Of a DNA stretch of 64,000 nucleotides, positions 19,548 to 31,058 are shown in pieces. The DNA lies in the NCBI RefSeq assembly GCF_023151555.2, contig NZ_CP100425.1, positions 3,410,001 through 3,474,000 of the forward strand, given 5' to 3'. The position numbers were made by a program, and so were the translations under genes. Below the pieces are notes generated by a model, which worked only from the letters and a program-made list of their open reading frames with translations, did no database searches and was not told the DNA's origin. How positions within the stretch are numbered: position 1 is the first letter of the stretch; each line of letters opens with the position of its first letter. The DNA is from Photobacterium sp. CCB-ST2H9. Lineage in GTDB: Bacteria > Pseudomonadota > Gammaproteobacteria > Enterobacterales > Vibrionaceae.

Positions 19548-20768
19548 CTACATGCCCACCATATTGTTCAGGGCAATAATTGGCATCAGGGTAGCAATGA
19601 CAATAAACATTACTATCCCGGCCATCACTACTATCAGCAGGGGTTCAAACACCCCCAGTGCCATATTGACCAGTGACTCAAAGTCCCGGTCCTGATTATC
19701 TGCTGCCCGGGTCAGCATCTGCTCCAGCTCACCACTGCGCTCGCCACTGGCAATCATGTGCAGCATCATGGGCGGAAACAGTTTTGTCTGCTCAAGCGAG
19801 ACCCGCAGACTGGCCCCTTCACGCACTTTATCTGCTGCTTCGAGGATTTGCTGGTTTACCCAGGTATTGGTCATGACCTGAGCCGCCACCTTCATCCCAT
19901 CCAGCAACGGAATGGCGCTCGAGGTACAAATTGACAGTGTCCGGGCAAAGCGCGAGGTATTCAGCCCCCGGGCAACCTTACCGATCACCGGCACCTTCAT
20001 CATACGCTGGTCCCACTTTAAACGCAGATCAGGACGGCGCAGTGCCATCCGGACTCCCATAATCAGTGCCAGGATCGCCAGAACGACGAGCAATCCCCAG
20101 TGCTGGACAAAGTTACTGGCCGCCAGCAACACCTGAGTGATCTGCGGCAGTTCCTGGCCCATATGAACAAATTGATCGACAATTTTTGGAACAACCGTTG
20201 CCAGCAGGAAAGCAACCACGGAAACGGCCACCAGCGTCAGCATGGTGGGATAGATCATCGCCTGCTGCAGCTTACTGCGCATTTTCTGGCGATTTTCCGT
20301 GTAATCAGCCAGCCGGTTCAGCACGGTATCCAGGTGGCCGGATTTTTCACCGGCCGCCACCATGGCACGGAACAGCTGATCAAAAATATGAGGGAATTCC
20401 GCCATACTGTCGGACAGGGTGTAACCTTCTACAACCCGGGAACGTACGGCCAGTATCATGTTCTTGAGGCGGACTTTTTCACTCTGCTCGGCAACGGCTC
20501 GCAGACACTCTTCCAGCGGCATTCCGGCCTGAACCAGCGTAGCCAGCTGCCGGGTCAGCAAAGACAATTCATTGGTACTGATGCCGCGGCGCAGCACCAG
20601 ACGACCGCCCGCTTTGCGTTTTTCTCTTTCATGGCTCTGGCTGACTTCAACCGGGATCAGCCCCTGCTCCCGCAGTTGCTGACGGATCTGGCGCGCCGTA
20701 TCCGCCTCCATGACCCCTTTTTTCTGGCGCCCTTTGGCATCCAGCGCTTTATATTCAAACGCTGCCAT
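19548..20768 (-). CDS. gspF: Type II secretion system inner-membrane protein F
   Basis: A 406-residue polytopic platform protein with two duplicated cytoplasmic helical domains and three membrane helices (about 170-195, 222-240, 375-398). It contacts GspE and GspL during pseudopilus assembly. Its start overlaps the gspE stop by one base. Confidence 0.96.
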   Translation of the reverse strand: MAAFEYKALDAKGRQKKGVMEADTARQIRQQLREQGLIPVEVSQSHEREKRKAGGRLVLRRGISTNELSLLTRQLATLVQAGMPLEECLRAVAEQSEKVRLKNMILAVRSRVVEGYTLSDSMAEFPHIFDQLFRAMVAAGEKSGHLDTVLNRLADYTENRQKMRSKLQQAMIYPTMLTLVAVSVVAFLLATVVPKIVDQFVHMGQELPQITQVLLAASNFVQHWGLLVVLAILALIMGVRMALRRPDLRLKWDQRMMKVPVIGKVARGLNTSRFARTLSICTSSAIPLLDGMKVAAQVMTNTWVNQQILEAADKVREGASLRVSLEQTKLFPPMMLHMIASGERSGELEQMLTRAADNQDRDFESLVNMALGVFEPLLIVVMAGIVMFIVIATLMPIIALNNMVGM

Positions 20769-22264
20769 TATCCCTCCCTGGTGACCCGCATCACTTCTTC
20801 CAGCGTCGTGATCCCCAAGCGAACTTTCGCAAGTCCGTCATCACGGATACTCGGCGTATGCTGGCGGACCACCTTCTCAATGGCCTGCTCACCGGCTTCG
20901 GCATGGATCAGTTCCTGTACCTGTTCATCGACCAGCAACAGTTCATGAATACCAGTCCGGCCCCGGTAGCCTTTGTTGTTACAATGCTCGCAGCCGACAG
21001 GATGATAGAGAGTCAGGGATTCATACTCAGGCAGACCAAAAAGTTTCTTCTGCTCATTATCTGCCAGATAAGGCTTCCGGCATTCCTTACAGAGGGTCCG
21101 CACCAGACGCTGTGCCAGTACCCCCAACAGAGAAGACGAAACCAGGAAAGGCTCAATGCCCATGTCACGCAAACGGGTAATCGCACCGACTGCCGTATTG
21201 GTGTGCAGCGTTGACATCACCATGTGACCGGTCAGGGACGCCTGAACTGCAATTGAGGCAGTTTCAAGGTCACGGATCTCACCAACCATCACCACATCCG
21301 GGTCCTGACGCAGAATTGCACGCAGGCCGCGGGCAAAGGTCATGTCCACTTTGGTATTGACCTGTGTCTGGCCAATCCCGTCAATATCAAATTCAATCGG
21401 GTCTTCAACTGTCAGAATATTCCGCTCTGAGCTGTTCAGCTCCTGCAGGCCCGCATACAACGTCGTTGACTTACCGGAACCCGTCGGACCGGTCACCAGA
21501 ATAATACCGTGCGGACGCTGAATGATGTATTGGAAACTCTCATGAATCCGGGGAGTCATCCCCAGGCTGTGCAGATCCAGCCGGGTTGCGTTTTTATCCA
21601 GCAAACGCAGCACTACTCGCTCACCGTGAGAGGAAGGCATGGTCGACACCCGCACATCGACGGCACGGCCACCGATGCGAAGTGAAATCCGGCCGTCCTG
21701 CGGGACCCGCTTCTCAGCAATATCCAGTCGTGCCATAACCTTGATACGAGACACCAGCAACGGTGAAAGTTTACGACTCGGGTTTAACACTTCTCGAAGC
21801 ACGCCATCGACCCGGAAACGAATCGACAAAGCCTTTTCAAACGTTTCAATATGAATATCGGACGCACCTTCCTTGATAGCCTCTGCCAGCATCGCGTTGA
21901 TCAATTTGATGATCGGCGCATCGTCTTCAGATTCAAGCAAATCTTCCGTCTGAGGCAACTCTTCAGCCAGCGAGAAAAAGTCATCGCTATCGGAGCCGAG
22001 ATCTTCCATCAATTGGCGGGCTTCCGACGAATCACGCTGATAAGCTTCTGTCAGGCGCAATTCGAAAGCTTCAGGTGTCAATTGCTCAACATGAAAACTG
22101 CTACCGCAAACCCGGCGGACTTCCGCCAGGACCACGGCTTTCAGCGGGCTGCCATGATAAAGCACCCGGCCCTGCTCGCCTGCCTCCAGTACCACCTGAT
22201 GACGCTTGGCAAATGAGAACGGTAAACGGAACTGCACCAGTTCAGTCGGGTGCACGTCGTTCAT
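20768..22264 (-). CDS. gspE: Type II secretion ATPase E
   Basis: The 498-residue cytoplasmic ATPase that powers pseudopilus assembly. Visible are the Walker [10 protein letters not shown] (about 260-268), Asp box and Walker B ([12 protein letters not shown], about 319-330), His box region [10 protein letters not shown], and the tetracysteine zinc module (CKEC...CEHC, about 394-429). The N-terminal domain that binds GspL is present. One-base overlap with both gspD and gspF. Confidence 0.97.
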   Translation of the reverse strand: MNDVHPTELVQFRLPFSFAKRHQVVLEAGEQGRVLYHGSPLKAVVLAEVRRVCGSSFHVEQLTPEAFELRLTEAYQRDSSEARQLMEDLGSDSDDFFSLAEELPQTEDLLESEDDAPIIKLINAMLAEAIKEGASDIHIETFEKALSIRFRVDGVLREVLNPSRKLSPLLVSRIKVMARLDIAEKRVPQDGRISLRIGGRAVDVRVSTMPSSHGERVVLRLLDKNATRLDLHSLGMTPRIHESFQYIIQRPHGIILVTGPTGSGKSTTLYAGLQELNSSERNILTVEDPIEFDIDGIGQTQVNTKVDMTFARGLRAILRQDPDVVMVGEIRDLETASIAVQASLTGHMVMSTLHTNTAVGAITRLRDMGIEPFLVSSSLLGVLAQRLVRTLCKECRKPYLADNEQKKLFGLPEYESLTLYHPVGCEHCNNKGYRGRTGIHELLLVDEQVQELIHAEAGEQAIEKVVRQHTPSIRDDGLAKVRLGITTLEEVMRVTREG

Positions 22265-24276
22265 TATTGCTCCTCCAGACGGGAGACAAAGGCCCGTACT
22301 TCAGGCGGCAGCGCAATATCATCACCATATTTCGGCAACACAGGCGACTTGCTGTTTGGCATCAGGCGCAGACCTTCATCCGCTTTGTACAGCTGCTCGG
22401 CACGGATGTAGTTGTACTTGCGCTGGGTGATCCCATCAGCCGTCACCCCATCACGAATAATGGTCGGTTTAATAAAGACCATCAGGTTTGTGCGGCCCTT
22501 ACTGGTATTGTTGGACTTAAACAGATGGCCCAGAATCGGGATATCCCCCAGCAGCGGAATTTTCGATTCGTTCTCGTTCGACTGGTCCTGAATCAGGCCG
22601 CCCAGTGCAATCATCTGACCGTCCTGAATCAAGACGGACGTTGTCAGCTGACGCTTGGAGAAGCGAACGTCGACCGCACCGTTTGCACCCAGGACATTGG
22701 ATACTTCCTGCTCAATTTTCAGCTGAACTGAGTCACCTTCGTTAATCTGCGGAGTTACTTTCAGCTTGATACCCACTTCTTTCCGCTCAACGGTCTGGAA
22801 TGGGTTATCGTTATTGGAACTGGCAGTCGAACCCGTCACCACCGGCACTTCTTCACCGACGATGAACGAAGCTTCACCGTTATCCATCACGGTAATACTT
22901 GGCGAAGACAGAATATTCGATTCACGATCCGTGGCAACGGCGTTCACCAGCATAGTCCAGTCACCCATGATCAGCCCCAGCACCGCGCCGTTGGCACCAG
23001 ACAACACCTGACCCAACGTCGTAAAGTCACCGCTTTCGGTCACTTCGACATCCACCAGATTGTTATTGTTGTCAAAACGCTGCTCAGTTGTAGTTGTGTC
23101 CTTGGCTTCTTCCAGACCAATCAGGTACTGACCAATCGGCACGTTGGAGTTGCCAAACTGCACAACACCATTTTCTTTTGAGCCGTACTGAATCCCGAGG
23201 TTAATCCCGGCACCTTCGGAAAGCTCAACGATCATGGCTTCAATCAGCACCTGTGCACGGCGGATATCCAGCTGAGCAATGATGTTTTCCATCGCGCGCA
23301 TGATATCAGGCGGTGCCGTCAGGATCAGGGCGTTGGTATCGGCGTGGGCAGCGATCATCACTTCATTTTTCGTGTTGGTTGTCTTCGCATTTCCCTGCTT
23401 TTCAGCCTGCAGGTTATCCGAAACCCCTTTCAGCACGTCCACCAAATCTTCAGCATTGGCGTATTTCAGATAAATAACCCGGTTGTTCCCGGCGCTCGCC
23501 ATCTCTTTATCCAGCTGACGGATCAGACGTTTCAGGCGTTCACGTACCTTCGGGTCACCAGACAGCAACACGGCGTTAGTTCGTTCATCCGCCACCAGCT
23601 TCGGTTGCAGGAATTCAGGTGTGGACTTGGCATCGGCTGATTTATTCAATGCATCGACAATCCGGACCATCTCCGCCGCGGAGGCATTATTCAGCTCCAC
23701 CACGTCGATTTCTTTATCGCCGGCGCGGTCAACCCGCTCGATGATCTCGGCCAGACGATTCACAACGGCCGCACGACCGGTGATCATAATGATGTTTGCC
23801 GGATCGTAGTGCACGACGTTACCAGCACCGGCATTATCGTTGAGCTGACGCAGCAAAGGAGAGAGTTCCCGCACCGACACGTTACGTACCGCCACAACCC
23901 TGGTCACGACTTCGTCGCCCTGAGCCTGTGTTTTGCTGTCGACCACGGGGATTGAAGAAGTTTTTGCGTCTTTGTCACGAATCACCTTGAGTACACCGTT
24001 GTCCATCTCGACGACAGCAAACCCATATACTTCCAGCACATTCAGGAAAAACTGATAGTACTGCTCATCATTTAACAAATCGTAACTGCGTACATTCACC
24101 TGTCCCCTGACAGATGGGTCTACGATAATTGTCTTTTGCAGGTTCCGTCCGACAATATTAATAAACTCTTGAATATCAGTTCCTTTAAAACTGGCGCTGA
24201 ATTCGCTCGCCATCAGAGGAGCCGATAGCAGGCTGGCCGCCAGCCATAGGGTGCCCTTACCCATCCATTTTTTCAC
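22264..24276 (-). CDS. gspD: Type II secretion outer-membrane secretin D
   Basis: A 670-residue secretin with a signal peptide ([16 protein letters not shown]). Periplasmic N0 to N3 domains cover about 25-330, and the secretin barrel covers about 350-610 ([13 protein letters not shown] gate region, [26 protein letters not shown]). The C-terminal tail likely binds a pilotin. No gspS or AspS pilotin gene is in the window. Confidence 0.97.
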   Translation of the reverse strand: MKKWMGKGTLWLAASLLSAPLMASEFSASFKGTDIQEFINIVGRNLQKTIIVDPSVRGQVNVRSYDLLNDEQYYQFFLNVLEVYGFAVVEMDNGVLKVIRDKDAKTSSIPVVDSKTQAQGDEVVTRVVAVRNVSVRELSPLLRQLNDNAGAGNVVHYDPANIIMITGRAAVVNRLAEIIERVDRAGDKEIDVVELNNASAAEMVRIVDALNKSADAKSTPEFLQPKLVADERTNAVLLSGDPKVRERLKRLIRQLDKEMASAGNNRVIYLKYANAEDLVDVLKGVSDNLQAEKQGNAKTTNTKNEVMIAAHADTNALILTAPPDIMRAMENIIAQLDIRRAQVLIEAMIVELSEGAGINLGIQYGSKENGVVQFGNSNVPIGQYLIGLEEAKDTTTTEQRFDNNNNLVDVEVTESGDFTTLGQVLSGANGAVLGLIMGDWTMLVNAVATDRESNILSSPSITVMDNGEASFIVGEEVPVVTGSTASSNNDNPFQTVERKEVGIKLKVTPQINEGDSVQLKIEQEVSNVLGANGAVDVRFSKRQLTTSVLIQDGQMIALGGLIQDQSNENESKIPLLGDIPILGHLFKSNNTSKGRTNLMVFIKPTIIRDGVTADGITQRKYNYIRAEQLYKADEGLRLMPNSKSPVLPKYGDDIALPPEVRAFVSRLEEQ

Positions 24277-24314
24277 AACTAACTCCTGCGTGTGTACGCA
24301 ATGTGTTCAGGCTG

Positions 24315-25229
24315 CTATTGCAGCTCAATATATATGTCATGTAACTGGCCATCGCGCTCAACGGTCAGCGTGAGCTCCGTGGCCGAAGACAGTTCGGTCC
24401 ACAGCCGTGCCATCACAGCCTCGTCTTTCAAATCGTTGCCATTCAGGCTGACCGCCAGATCATCCGGCTGTAAACCAACGGCATCAAACAGCACCCGGTT
24501 TTTCCCCGGATTGACCCGATAGCCGAGCAAATTTCCATCCTGCTTCACCTGTGAAAGCCGAATGTAAGAAAAAAGATTCTGCGGTTTCTCCAGAATTTCC
24601 TGCTTAATCTGCGCCAGCTCATCCGCCCCGCCCTGCGCAGGCTCAGGTGCAGCTCTTGTAGCCGGCGGTGGCGGGGTTGAACGTGACGCACTCTGGCCAA
24701 ACTTTACGCCGTCCAGCATCAGGGTTTCATCCCGGCCGTTGTTGCGGATAATCACCCGGTCAACAAAGACGGCCTGCAAGGTGGCACGTGTCCCGTCAAT
24801 CGCTTCATTCAGACCGTAAGTATTCTGTTTGCCCCGGTTCGTAATCACCGCCAGGCTGGTGCCGGGATCGTCGCTTGCGACCACCCCAACCAGTGTCAGA
24901 TTCAGCTTGGTTTCCGGCGCGTCCTGTTTGACTGGTTTCTGCGGGGTTACTTTCGGGGTATCCGCCCGGTACCGGCCAAACAGCTCCATACTGGTGATAT
25001 CTGAGATCTGGAATCCTTCCTGCTTGCTCCCGGTGGCCGTGACCAATGGCGCCTGCCAGGTTGGAGGGGTTTCTACCGGCTGCAAAAAGGACCACAGCAG
25101 GCGTCCCAACACCCAGGCCAGCACAATCACCAGCCACCAGGTCACGATCCGGGTCAGGGTCTGCATGGAAGGCATCCGTTTACCCGCAACTGCCTGACGC
25201 CACTGCATTGTTACCCTAGCTACATCCAT
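24315..25229 (-). CDS. gspC: Type II secretion system protein C
   Basis: The first gene of the operon, 304 residues: one membrane helix (about 28-50), the HR domain that binds the secretin (about 90-165), and a C-terminal PDZ domain (about 210-304, GYRVNPGKNRVLFDAVGLQPDDL). It links the platform to the secretin. About 300 bp of AT-rich DNA upstream, shared with divergent hslR, must hold the operon promoter; I could not choose a single convincing -35/-10 pair. Confidence 0.95.
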   Translation of the reverse strand: MDVARVTMQWRQAVAGKRMPSMQTLTRIVTWWLVIVLAWVLGRLLWSFLQPVETPPTWQAPLVTATGSKQEGFQISDITSMELFGRYRADTPKVTPQKPVKQDAPETKLNLTLVGVVASDDPGTSLAVITNRGKQNTYGLNEAIDGTRATLQAVFVDRVIIRNNGRDETLMLDGVKFGQSASRSTPPPPATRAAPEPAQGGADELAQIKQEILEKPQNLFSYIRLSQVKQDGNLLGYRVNPGKNRVLFDAVGLQPDDLAVSLNGNDLKDEAVMARLWTELSSATELTLTVERDGQLHDIYIELQ

Positions 25230-25528
25230 TGACTGTTTCTGCCTCGTGACTCTGTGTAATCAATATTATGACAAGCAAGTCTTTGCTTAGGTTCCTGTTA
25301 AAAGCTGCAATTTTTTGCATACCCATGAAAGCTCATCTTGTTGCATGACAGGTTAATATAGCAAACCCAATCAATGAAAAAACATAACTCATTCAATAAG
25401 AATGCCGTTTCGTGTGAGCAAATTCCCATTCATTGTTGAATTTGCGATCTGGCATCACCATTTAGTAAAGCTGACGCAGCTTTTCCGATGTGATATTTTT
25501 AGCGCCCATTTGGGTAAGGAGCCAGAAA

Positions 25529-25936
25529 ATGAGTCGGCAAATTTCCGAATCCGATGCACCTGATGTGCGGTTAGACAAGTGGCTGTGGGCTGCCCGTTTC
25601 TATAAAACTCGCTCGATCGCACGCAATATGATCGACGGCGGTAAAGTTCACTATAACGGTCAGCGCTCCAAGCCCAGCAAACTTGTCGAAGTCGGCGCCG
25701 AAATCAAACTGCGGCAGGGCAATGAGGAAAAAACAGTCACTATCCTCATCGTGTCCGGTACCCGTCGGGGTGCCCCCGAAGCCCAAACGCTGTATCAGGA
25801 AACCGAAGCCAGCCTTGCCCAGCGCGAGAAGCAGGCTCAGATGCGTAAACTCAACGCACACAACAACCCGCACCCGGAGAAGCGTCCGGATAAAAAGCAG
25901 CGGCGCGATATACTTAAGTTTAAAAGCAATCACTAA
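25529..25936 (+). CDS. hslR: Ribosome-associated heat shock protein Hsp15
   Basis: A 135-residue S4-domain protein that binds stalled 50S subunits carrying peptidyl-tRNA and helps recycle them. The S4 fold spans about 11-57 ([19 protein letters not shown]) and the tail is very basic. ATG 25529 has a GGTAAGGAG site just upstream; the frame opens 13 codons earlier without one. It is followed after 26 bp by hslO, the usual heat-shock pair. Confidence 0.95.
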   Translation: MSRQISESDAPDVRLDKWLWAARFYKTRSIARNMIDGGKVHYNGQRSKPSKLVEVGAEIKLRQGNEEKTVTILIVSGTRRGAPEAQTLYQETEASLAQREKQAQMRKLNAHNNPHPEKRPDKKQRRDILKFKSNH

Positions 25937-25962
25937 CAGTGACTGCCGGAGAAAACCAAATC

Positions 25963-26841
25963 ATGACCAGCGATAATCTCTACCGTTACCTGTTCGACGA
26001 TGTCTCTGTACGCGGTGAACTCGTACAACTGAACGACACTTATCAGCATATTATTAATAGTAAAGACTACCCGGCGCCGCTGCAGACCTTACTGGGTGAA
26101 CTGCTGGTTGCCACCAGCCTGCTGACGGCAACCCTGAAATTCGAAGGCTCCGTTACTGTGCAACTCCAGGGTGACGGTCCGGTGAAACTGGCGGTGATTA
26201 ACGGTGATCACAACCAGCAGATGCGCGGTGTAGCCCGCTGGGATGGCAACATCCCTGCCAACGGCAATATTCACGACCTGATGGGCAAAGGCCACATGGT
26301 GATCACCATTACGCCGGATCAGGGTGAGCGTTACCAGGGCGTTGTTGGCCTGGAAGGCGACAACCTGGCAGCTTGTCTGGAAAGCTATTTTGCGAATTCA
26401 GAGCAGCTTGCGACCCGAATCTGGCTGCGTACCGGCGAGCTGGAAGGCCAGAAAAAAGCCGCGGGAATGTTGCTGCAAATCCTGCCGGACGGTAAAGGCG
26501 ATGCCAGCGATTTCGAACATCTGGAGCAGCTGACCGAAACGGTGAAAAATGATGAACTGTTCGGACTGGCAGCTGAAGATGTACTGTTCCGCCTGTACCA
26601 TCAGGAGAAAGTGAAGCTGTTTGAACCGCAACCGGTCGCTTTCCACTGCGGCTGCTCCCGTGAACGCAGCGCAGGCGCCATCAAACTTCTGGATCGTGCC
26701 GAGATTGAACGTATTTTGCAGGAAGAGGGCAAGTTGTCTTTGCACTGTGATTACTGCGGTACCAGCTATGACTTTGACAGCATTGACGTAGCCAGCCTGT
26801 TCGAAACCGGTTCTGAAGGCGACGATTCACAGCTTCATTAA
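25963..26841 (+). CDS. hslO: Redox-regulated chaperone Hsp33
   Basis: A 292-residue holdase activated by oxidation plus heat. The C-terminal redox switch has the four zinc cysteines as HCGCSRER and [10 protein letters not shown] (about 227-265), with the normal CXC and CXXC spacing. ATG 25963 was chosen over an upstream GTG eight codons earlier because the family begins near [11 protein letters not shown]. Second gene of hslR-hslO, closed by a strong terminator. Confidence 0.96.
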   Translation: MTSDNLYRYLFDDVSVRGELVQLNDTYQHIINSKDYPAPLQTLLGELLVATSLLTATLKFEGSVTVQLQGDGPVKLAVINGDHNQQMRGVARWDGNIPANGNIHDLMGKGHMVITITPDQGERYQGVVGLEGDNLAACLESYFANSEQLATRIWLRTGELEGQKKAAGMLLQILPDGKGDASDFEHLEQLTETVKNDELFGLAAEDVLFRLYHQEKVKLFEPQPVAFHCGCSRERSAGAIKLLDRAEIERILQEEGKLSLHCDYCGTSYDFDSIDVASLFETGSEGDDSQLH

Positions 26842-26876
26842 TTTTCAGAAATTATTAACACTGAAATTAAATTACA

Positions 26877-26907
26877 AAAGCCAGCACCGTGCTGGCTTTT
26901 TTTTTAA
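26877..26907. terminator. hslO terminator
   Basis: Stem AAAGCCAGCA/TGCTGGCTTT with loop CCG, then a run of about nine T residues on the plus strand. Confidence 0.9.
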
Positions 26908-27151
26908 CTCCGGCACACTTTCCTGCTGTTTTCTGAAAAGGAAATACAGCTTCACCCGCCTTAATTGGCAAGTAATATTAATCGCTTACCGCTGGTACAA
27001 CCCTTACCTGAGAGGGTAAAATTAGTTTAGGTACAGATAAAAACACTAGCCAATTCCCATATTTTGTATGTGGTTACTATAAAAGTTACCTCCCTGACTT
27101 CAGGGTAAAAAAAGACAGCCAATAACCCCTCTTACCCCCAAGGAGCCACCG
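26908..27151 (+). promoter_or_regulatory. Upstream region of pckA
   Basis: About 245 bp of AT-rich DNA holding the pckA promoter and leader. The start has an AAGGAG site nine bases upstream. The leader contains two small inverted repeats, TTACC/GGTAA near 27004-27020 and CCCTG/CAGGG near 27092-27105, of unknown meaning. I could not assign a convincing CRP or Cra operator. Confidence 0.4.
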
Positions 27152-28786
27152 ATGACAGTCGTGCACGCCGAGGAACAAAAGGTTAACCAAACACTGGATT
27201 TAAGCCAGTACGGTATCCAAAACGTGAAAGAAGTCCTTCGTAATCCGAGCTACGAAGTCCTTTTTGCTGAAGAAACCAAGCCTGAACTGGAAGGCTATGA
27301 AAAAGGCGTAGTGACTGAACTGGGCGCTGTTGCAGTCGATACCGGTATCTTCACCGGCCGCTCCCCGAAGGACAAATACATTGTCAAAGATGACACCACC
27401 CGCGACACCCTGTGGTGGTCAGATCAAGGCAATAACGATAACAAACCGATGACCCAGGAAGTCTGGCAGGATTTGAAAACACTGGTTGCCAACCAATTGT
27501 CAGGCAAACGTTTGTTTGTCGTCGATGGTTACTGTGGTGCCAACCCGGACACCCGCCTGTGCATTCGTGTGATCACCGAAGTTGCCTGGCAGGCCCACTT
27601 CGTGAAAAACATGTTTATCCGCCCGAGTGAAGCAGAGCTGGCGACCTTCAAGCCTGACTTCGTTGTAATGAACGGCGCGAAGTGCACCAATGACCAATGG
27701 CAACAGCACGGCATGAACTCGGAAAACTTCACCGTGTTCAACCTGACTGAGCGTGTACAGCTGATCGGCGGCACCTGGTACGGCGGCGAGATGAAGAAAG
27801 GTATGTTCTCCATGATGAACTACTTCCTGCCGCTTCAGGGCATCGCCTCCATGCACTGCTCTGCCAACCAGGGAGAGAACGGAGATGTTGCTGTCTTCTT
27901 CGGATTATCCGGAACCGGGAAAACCACCCTGTCGACTGATCCGAAACGTAAGCTGATCGGGGATGACGAGCACGGCTGGGACGACAACGGCGTGTTCAAC
28001 TTCGAAGGGGGCTGCTACGCCAAAACCATCAAGCTGTCCAAAGAGGCAGAGCCGGATATCTTCAACGCCATACGTCGCGACGCCCTGCTGGAAAACGTGA
28101 CGGTCCGTCCGGACGGCACGATTGACTTTGATGACGGCTCCAAAACTGAAAACACCCGCGTCTCTTACCCGCTGTACCACATCGAGAACATCGTGAAGCC
28201 CGTCTCCCGCGGCGGTCATGCCAACAAAGTGATCTTCCTCTCTGCTGATGCTTTCGGTGTTCTGCCACCGGTGTCCAAACTGACACCTGAGCAGACCAAA
28301 TATCACTTCCTGTCCGGCTTCACAGCCAAACTGGCCGGTACAGAGCGTGGTATTACCGAACCAACACCAACCTTCTCTGCCTGCTTCGGGAATGCCTTCC
28401 TGAGCCTGCACCCGACGCAGTACGCGGAAGTGCTGGTCAAGCGCATGGAAGCAGCCGGTGCAGAAGCTTATCTGGTCAACACGGGCTGGAACGGCACCGG
28501 GAAACGTATTTCTATCCAGGATACCCGCGCCATCATTGACGCAATTCTGGACGGTTCCATTGAAGCTGCCGACACCAAGCAGGTACCAATTTTCAACCTG
28601 ACCGTGCCGACAGCCCTGCCGGGCGTCAACCCGGACATTCTGGATCCGCGCGATACTTATGCCAACGCGGCCGAGTGGGAAGCAAAAGCCCACGATCTGG
28701 CACAGCGTTTCATCAACAACTTCGAGAAATACACCGACAACGAACAGGGTGCTGCCCTGGTTGCTGCCGGCCCTCAGCTCGACTGA
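27152..28786 (+). CDS. pckA: Phosphoenolpyruvate carboxykinase (ATP)
   Basis: Converts oxaloacetate and ATP to phosphoenolpyruvate in gluconeogenesis. The 544-residue protein has the P-loop kinase-1a motif [13 protein letters not shown] (about 251-263), the metal-binding motif LIGDDEHGW (about 269-277) and the family signature region [19 protein letters not shown] (about 208-226). Length is normal. Single-gene unit with its own terminator; Spot 42 RNA further along the window belongs to the same carbon-control network in relatives, but no link is visible here. Confidence 0.97.
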   Translation: MTVVHAEEQKVNQTLDLSQYGIQNVKEVLRNPSYEVLFAEETKPELEGYEKGVVTELGAVAVDTGIFTGRSPKDKYIVKDDTTRDTLWWSDQGNNDNKPMTQEVWQDLKTLVANQLSGKRLFVVDGYCGANPDTRLCIRVITEVAWQAHFVKNMFIRPSEAELATFKPDFVVMNGAKCTNDQWQQHGMNSENFTVFNLTERVQLIGGTWYGGEMKKGMFSMMNYFLPLQGIASMHCSANQGENGDVAVFFGLSGTGKTTLSTDPKRKLIGDDEHGWDDNGVFNFEGGCYAKTIKLSKEAEPDIFNAIRRDALLENVTVRPDGTIDFDDGSKTENTRVSYPLYHIENIVKPVSRGGHANKVIFLSADAFGVLPPVSKLTPEQTKYHFLSGFTAKLAGTERGITEPTPTFSACFGNAFLSLHPTQYAEVLVKRMEAAGAEAYLVNTGWNGTGKRISIQDTRAIIDAILDGSIEAADTKQVPIFNLTVPTALPGVNPDILDPRDTYANAAEWEAKAHDLAQRFINNFEKYTDNEQGAALVAAGPQLD

Positions 28787-28804
28787 TAAATCATCAAACT
28801 GAAC

Positions 28805-28831
28805 AAGCCCTGCACAGCAGGGCTTTTTTGT
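28805..28831 (+). terminator. pckA terminator
   Basis: Stem AGCCCTGC/GCAGGGCT with a short loop, followed by six T residues. Confidence 0.88.
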
Positions 28832-29036
28832 CTCTGAAGCAATCACACACTCAGCTGAACTTCTTCATGAAAAGCTAAATAACCAGCAAAAACCAGCCGC
28901 ATTCCTTGCCAAGATGTCGCATTTCCGTCACTCTTTTGATACCGACCTTACCATGCAGTTTTCTCAGGAATTTCATCACCGCCCGATTGCCCGGCAGCGG
29001 CCTAAACGTGGTTGGGCGGCTGATATGGAGTTCGGC

Positions 29037-31058
29037 ATGCGTTTTATCGCAAAAATTCTGGCTAGCCTGATCATTCTGCTGCTGATGACAGTGAGCATTG
29101 CAATCATACTGCTGCATACCCGTCACAGCGCTTTTCTGGTCAATACTCTGATCCATCATCTGAGCGACACGAATTTCCAGGTCACAGATGTGCAGTATTC
29201 CCTGCAAGACAACCCCCGTCACCTGCGACTGATCCAGCCCCGCTGGCAACAACAGGGCCATTCAGAACAAACGGCCGAACGAATTGACCTCTGGTTGTCC
29301 CCAAAATCACTGTTCAGCGAAGGCTGGCATTTTGACAGCCTGCTAATCCAGGGACTCACCGTGGATAACCTCCCGGATTTGCAGCTGGAAAGCGGCACCA
29401 TCAACACGCAGCGTCTGGCCCTGACGAACCTGAACCTAAACCTGCCCGAACTCCGTCTGGAAAATGCCCGGCTGCAGTTAGATAACTGGCGTAACAGTCA
29501 GTCACCCTGGGGAGACTTCAGCGGCGATTTTCAACTGACCGCAGACCAGATGCTCTGGCAGCAGCAGACTCTGGACAAGTTGCTGCTCGATGGCGAGCAC
29601 TCTCCAAAAGGCTGGACGTTCTACGGTCTGTCTTTCCACTGGCAGAACGCCGATTTCAACGGCCAGGCTGAATTCGACACCGACACACACCACCTGATTG
29701 TCCACCAGCTGACGGCCAGCGGACTGCAGGTGGACGAACATTTTCCGCTTGAGCCCCTGATGAGTCTGGCCACAGAAGCCCGCCAGAAGGCTCTCAGCGT
29801 TGAAATACGCCGGCTGGATATCCTCGACGGCAGTCTGGAGCACAATCATTACAGCATCAATCACGCCAGTCTGGCGCTGGAGAACTGGCAGTGGCCGGGA
29901 GAAGTCTGGCAACAAAAAGACGCCCGGCTGTCACTGGGGGCTGAAACCCTGCGCTGGCACGATCTGCTGCTGGAAAATCCGTTAACCGAGTTACACCTCA
30001 CGCCGGGACAAATCAGCCTCAAGGGGTTCTCGGCACGTTTACTGGAAGGTTACCTGCGAACCGAGGCGACGCTGACACCGGATGCCCTGCTGCTGCACCA
30101 GCTGGAACTGAAAGGGATTCGCTGGATCATGCCAGAGGCTATTCAGGCCTGGCTCATGGGGCATGCGGAACCGCAGAATCCGCTGCAACAGCAGGTCGAT
30201 TCCTGGTGGCATCAGCTGAATGAACTGACCGTCGATCAGTTGTCCGTCGGTTACAGCCAGATCACCGGAACATATGCACCGCTGCCCTTTCAGTTCAGCG
30301 ATATCAACCTGGAGGGGACGGGTATGGTGCTCTTGCATGAAGGGCAGCCCGGTCTCTGGCAGGGCGAGTTTGCGGCAGGTGCCGGTTTTACCAATATCCG
30401 CCAAATCACAATCCGGGACCCCTTGCTGACCATGAGCAGTCAGGCTGGCCACTGGCAACTGACCCGACTGACACTGCCGATTGAAGCGGGTTTGCTGGAG
30501 GGTAAAGGTGAGATACAGCTCGGCGAAGCTGGCTGGCCGTGGCAGCTCAAGCTCTCCGGTGACAGTCTGCCGCCGCAGATGCTCAGCCAATGGCTGGGCC
30601 TGCCGCTCCCGCTGCACGGCGCCATGGATATTCAGACGCAAGCCAGCGGTCTGGGACAGTTCCAGCGCGGATTGGCCTACAGCCTCCATGGTCAGCTGGA
30701 AGCCAAATTCCGTCAGCTGTCGCTGACCCAGCAAGAAAGCACTTTGATGGCGCGCTGGCAAGCCGGTGATAAACCGGCAGGCTTCCAGCCCGGTACTGAC
30801 ACCAGCGAATCGCTGATGCCCGTAACCCTGAGTCCGCTGATGATACAAGCCGATCGCGGCCGGATCACTCTCCAGCCCCTGGCATTACAGGGACCGCAGC
30901 TGCATGCTGAATTGCAGGGCGCTTGGGATCTGGCAGCACCGGCAGACAGTACCGTTGAGTTACAGGCCAGCGATGGCTGCCAGCAGCTCACCAAACGCTG
31001 GCACAGTCATCAGCAGGAGACCCGCGTGTCGTCATCCTGTGAGCGGAAAAGCATATAG
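29037..31058 (+). CDS. AsmA-family protein, large periplasmic domain
   Basis: A 673-residue protein with one N-terminal membrane helix (about 3-25) and a long periplasmic, beta-rich region with repeated LxLxxL-type strands. It fits the AsmA/YhdP class, thought to bridge phospholipid transport to the outer membrane; assignment to a particular paralogue is not possible by eye. The open frame begins at 28914, but ATG 29037 places the membrane helix at the N-terminus and has a GGAG site eight bases before it. The 3' end overlaps the convergent madA gene by 49 bp. Confidence 0.75.
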   Translation: MRFIAKILASLIILLLMTVSIAIILLHTRHSAFLVNTLIHHLSDTNFQVTDVQYSLQDNPRHLRLIQPRWQQQGHSEQTAERIDLWLSPKSLFSEGWHFDSLLIQGLTVDNLPDLQLESGTINTQRLALTNLNLNLPELRLENARLQLDNWRNSQSPWGDFSGDFQLTADQMLWQQQTLDKLLLDGEHSPKGWTFYGLSFHWQNADFNGQAEFDTDTHHLIVHQLTASGLQVDEHFPLEPLMSLATEARQKALSVEIRRLDILDGSLEHNHYSINHASLALENWQWPGEVWQQKDARLSLGAETLRWHDLLLENPLTELHLTPGQISLKGFSARLLEGYLRTEATLTPDALLLHQLELKGIRWIMPEAIQAWLMGHAEPQNPLQQQVDSWWHQLNELTVDQLSVGYSQITGTYAPLPFQFSDINLEGTGMVLLHEGQPGLWQGEFAAGAGFTNIRQITIRDPLLTMSSQAGHWQLTRLTLPIEAGLLEGKGEIQLGEAGWPWQLKLSGDSLPPQMLSQWLGLPLPLHGAMDIQTQASGLGQFQRGLAYSLHGQLEAKFRQLSLTQQESTLMARWQAGDKPAGFQPGTDTSESLMPVTLSPLMIQADRGRITLQPLALQGPQLHAELQGAWDLAAPADSTVELQASDGCQQLTKRWHSHQQETRVSSSCERKSI

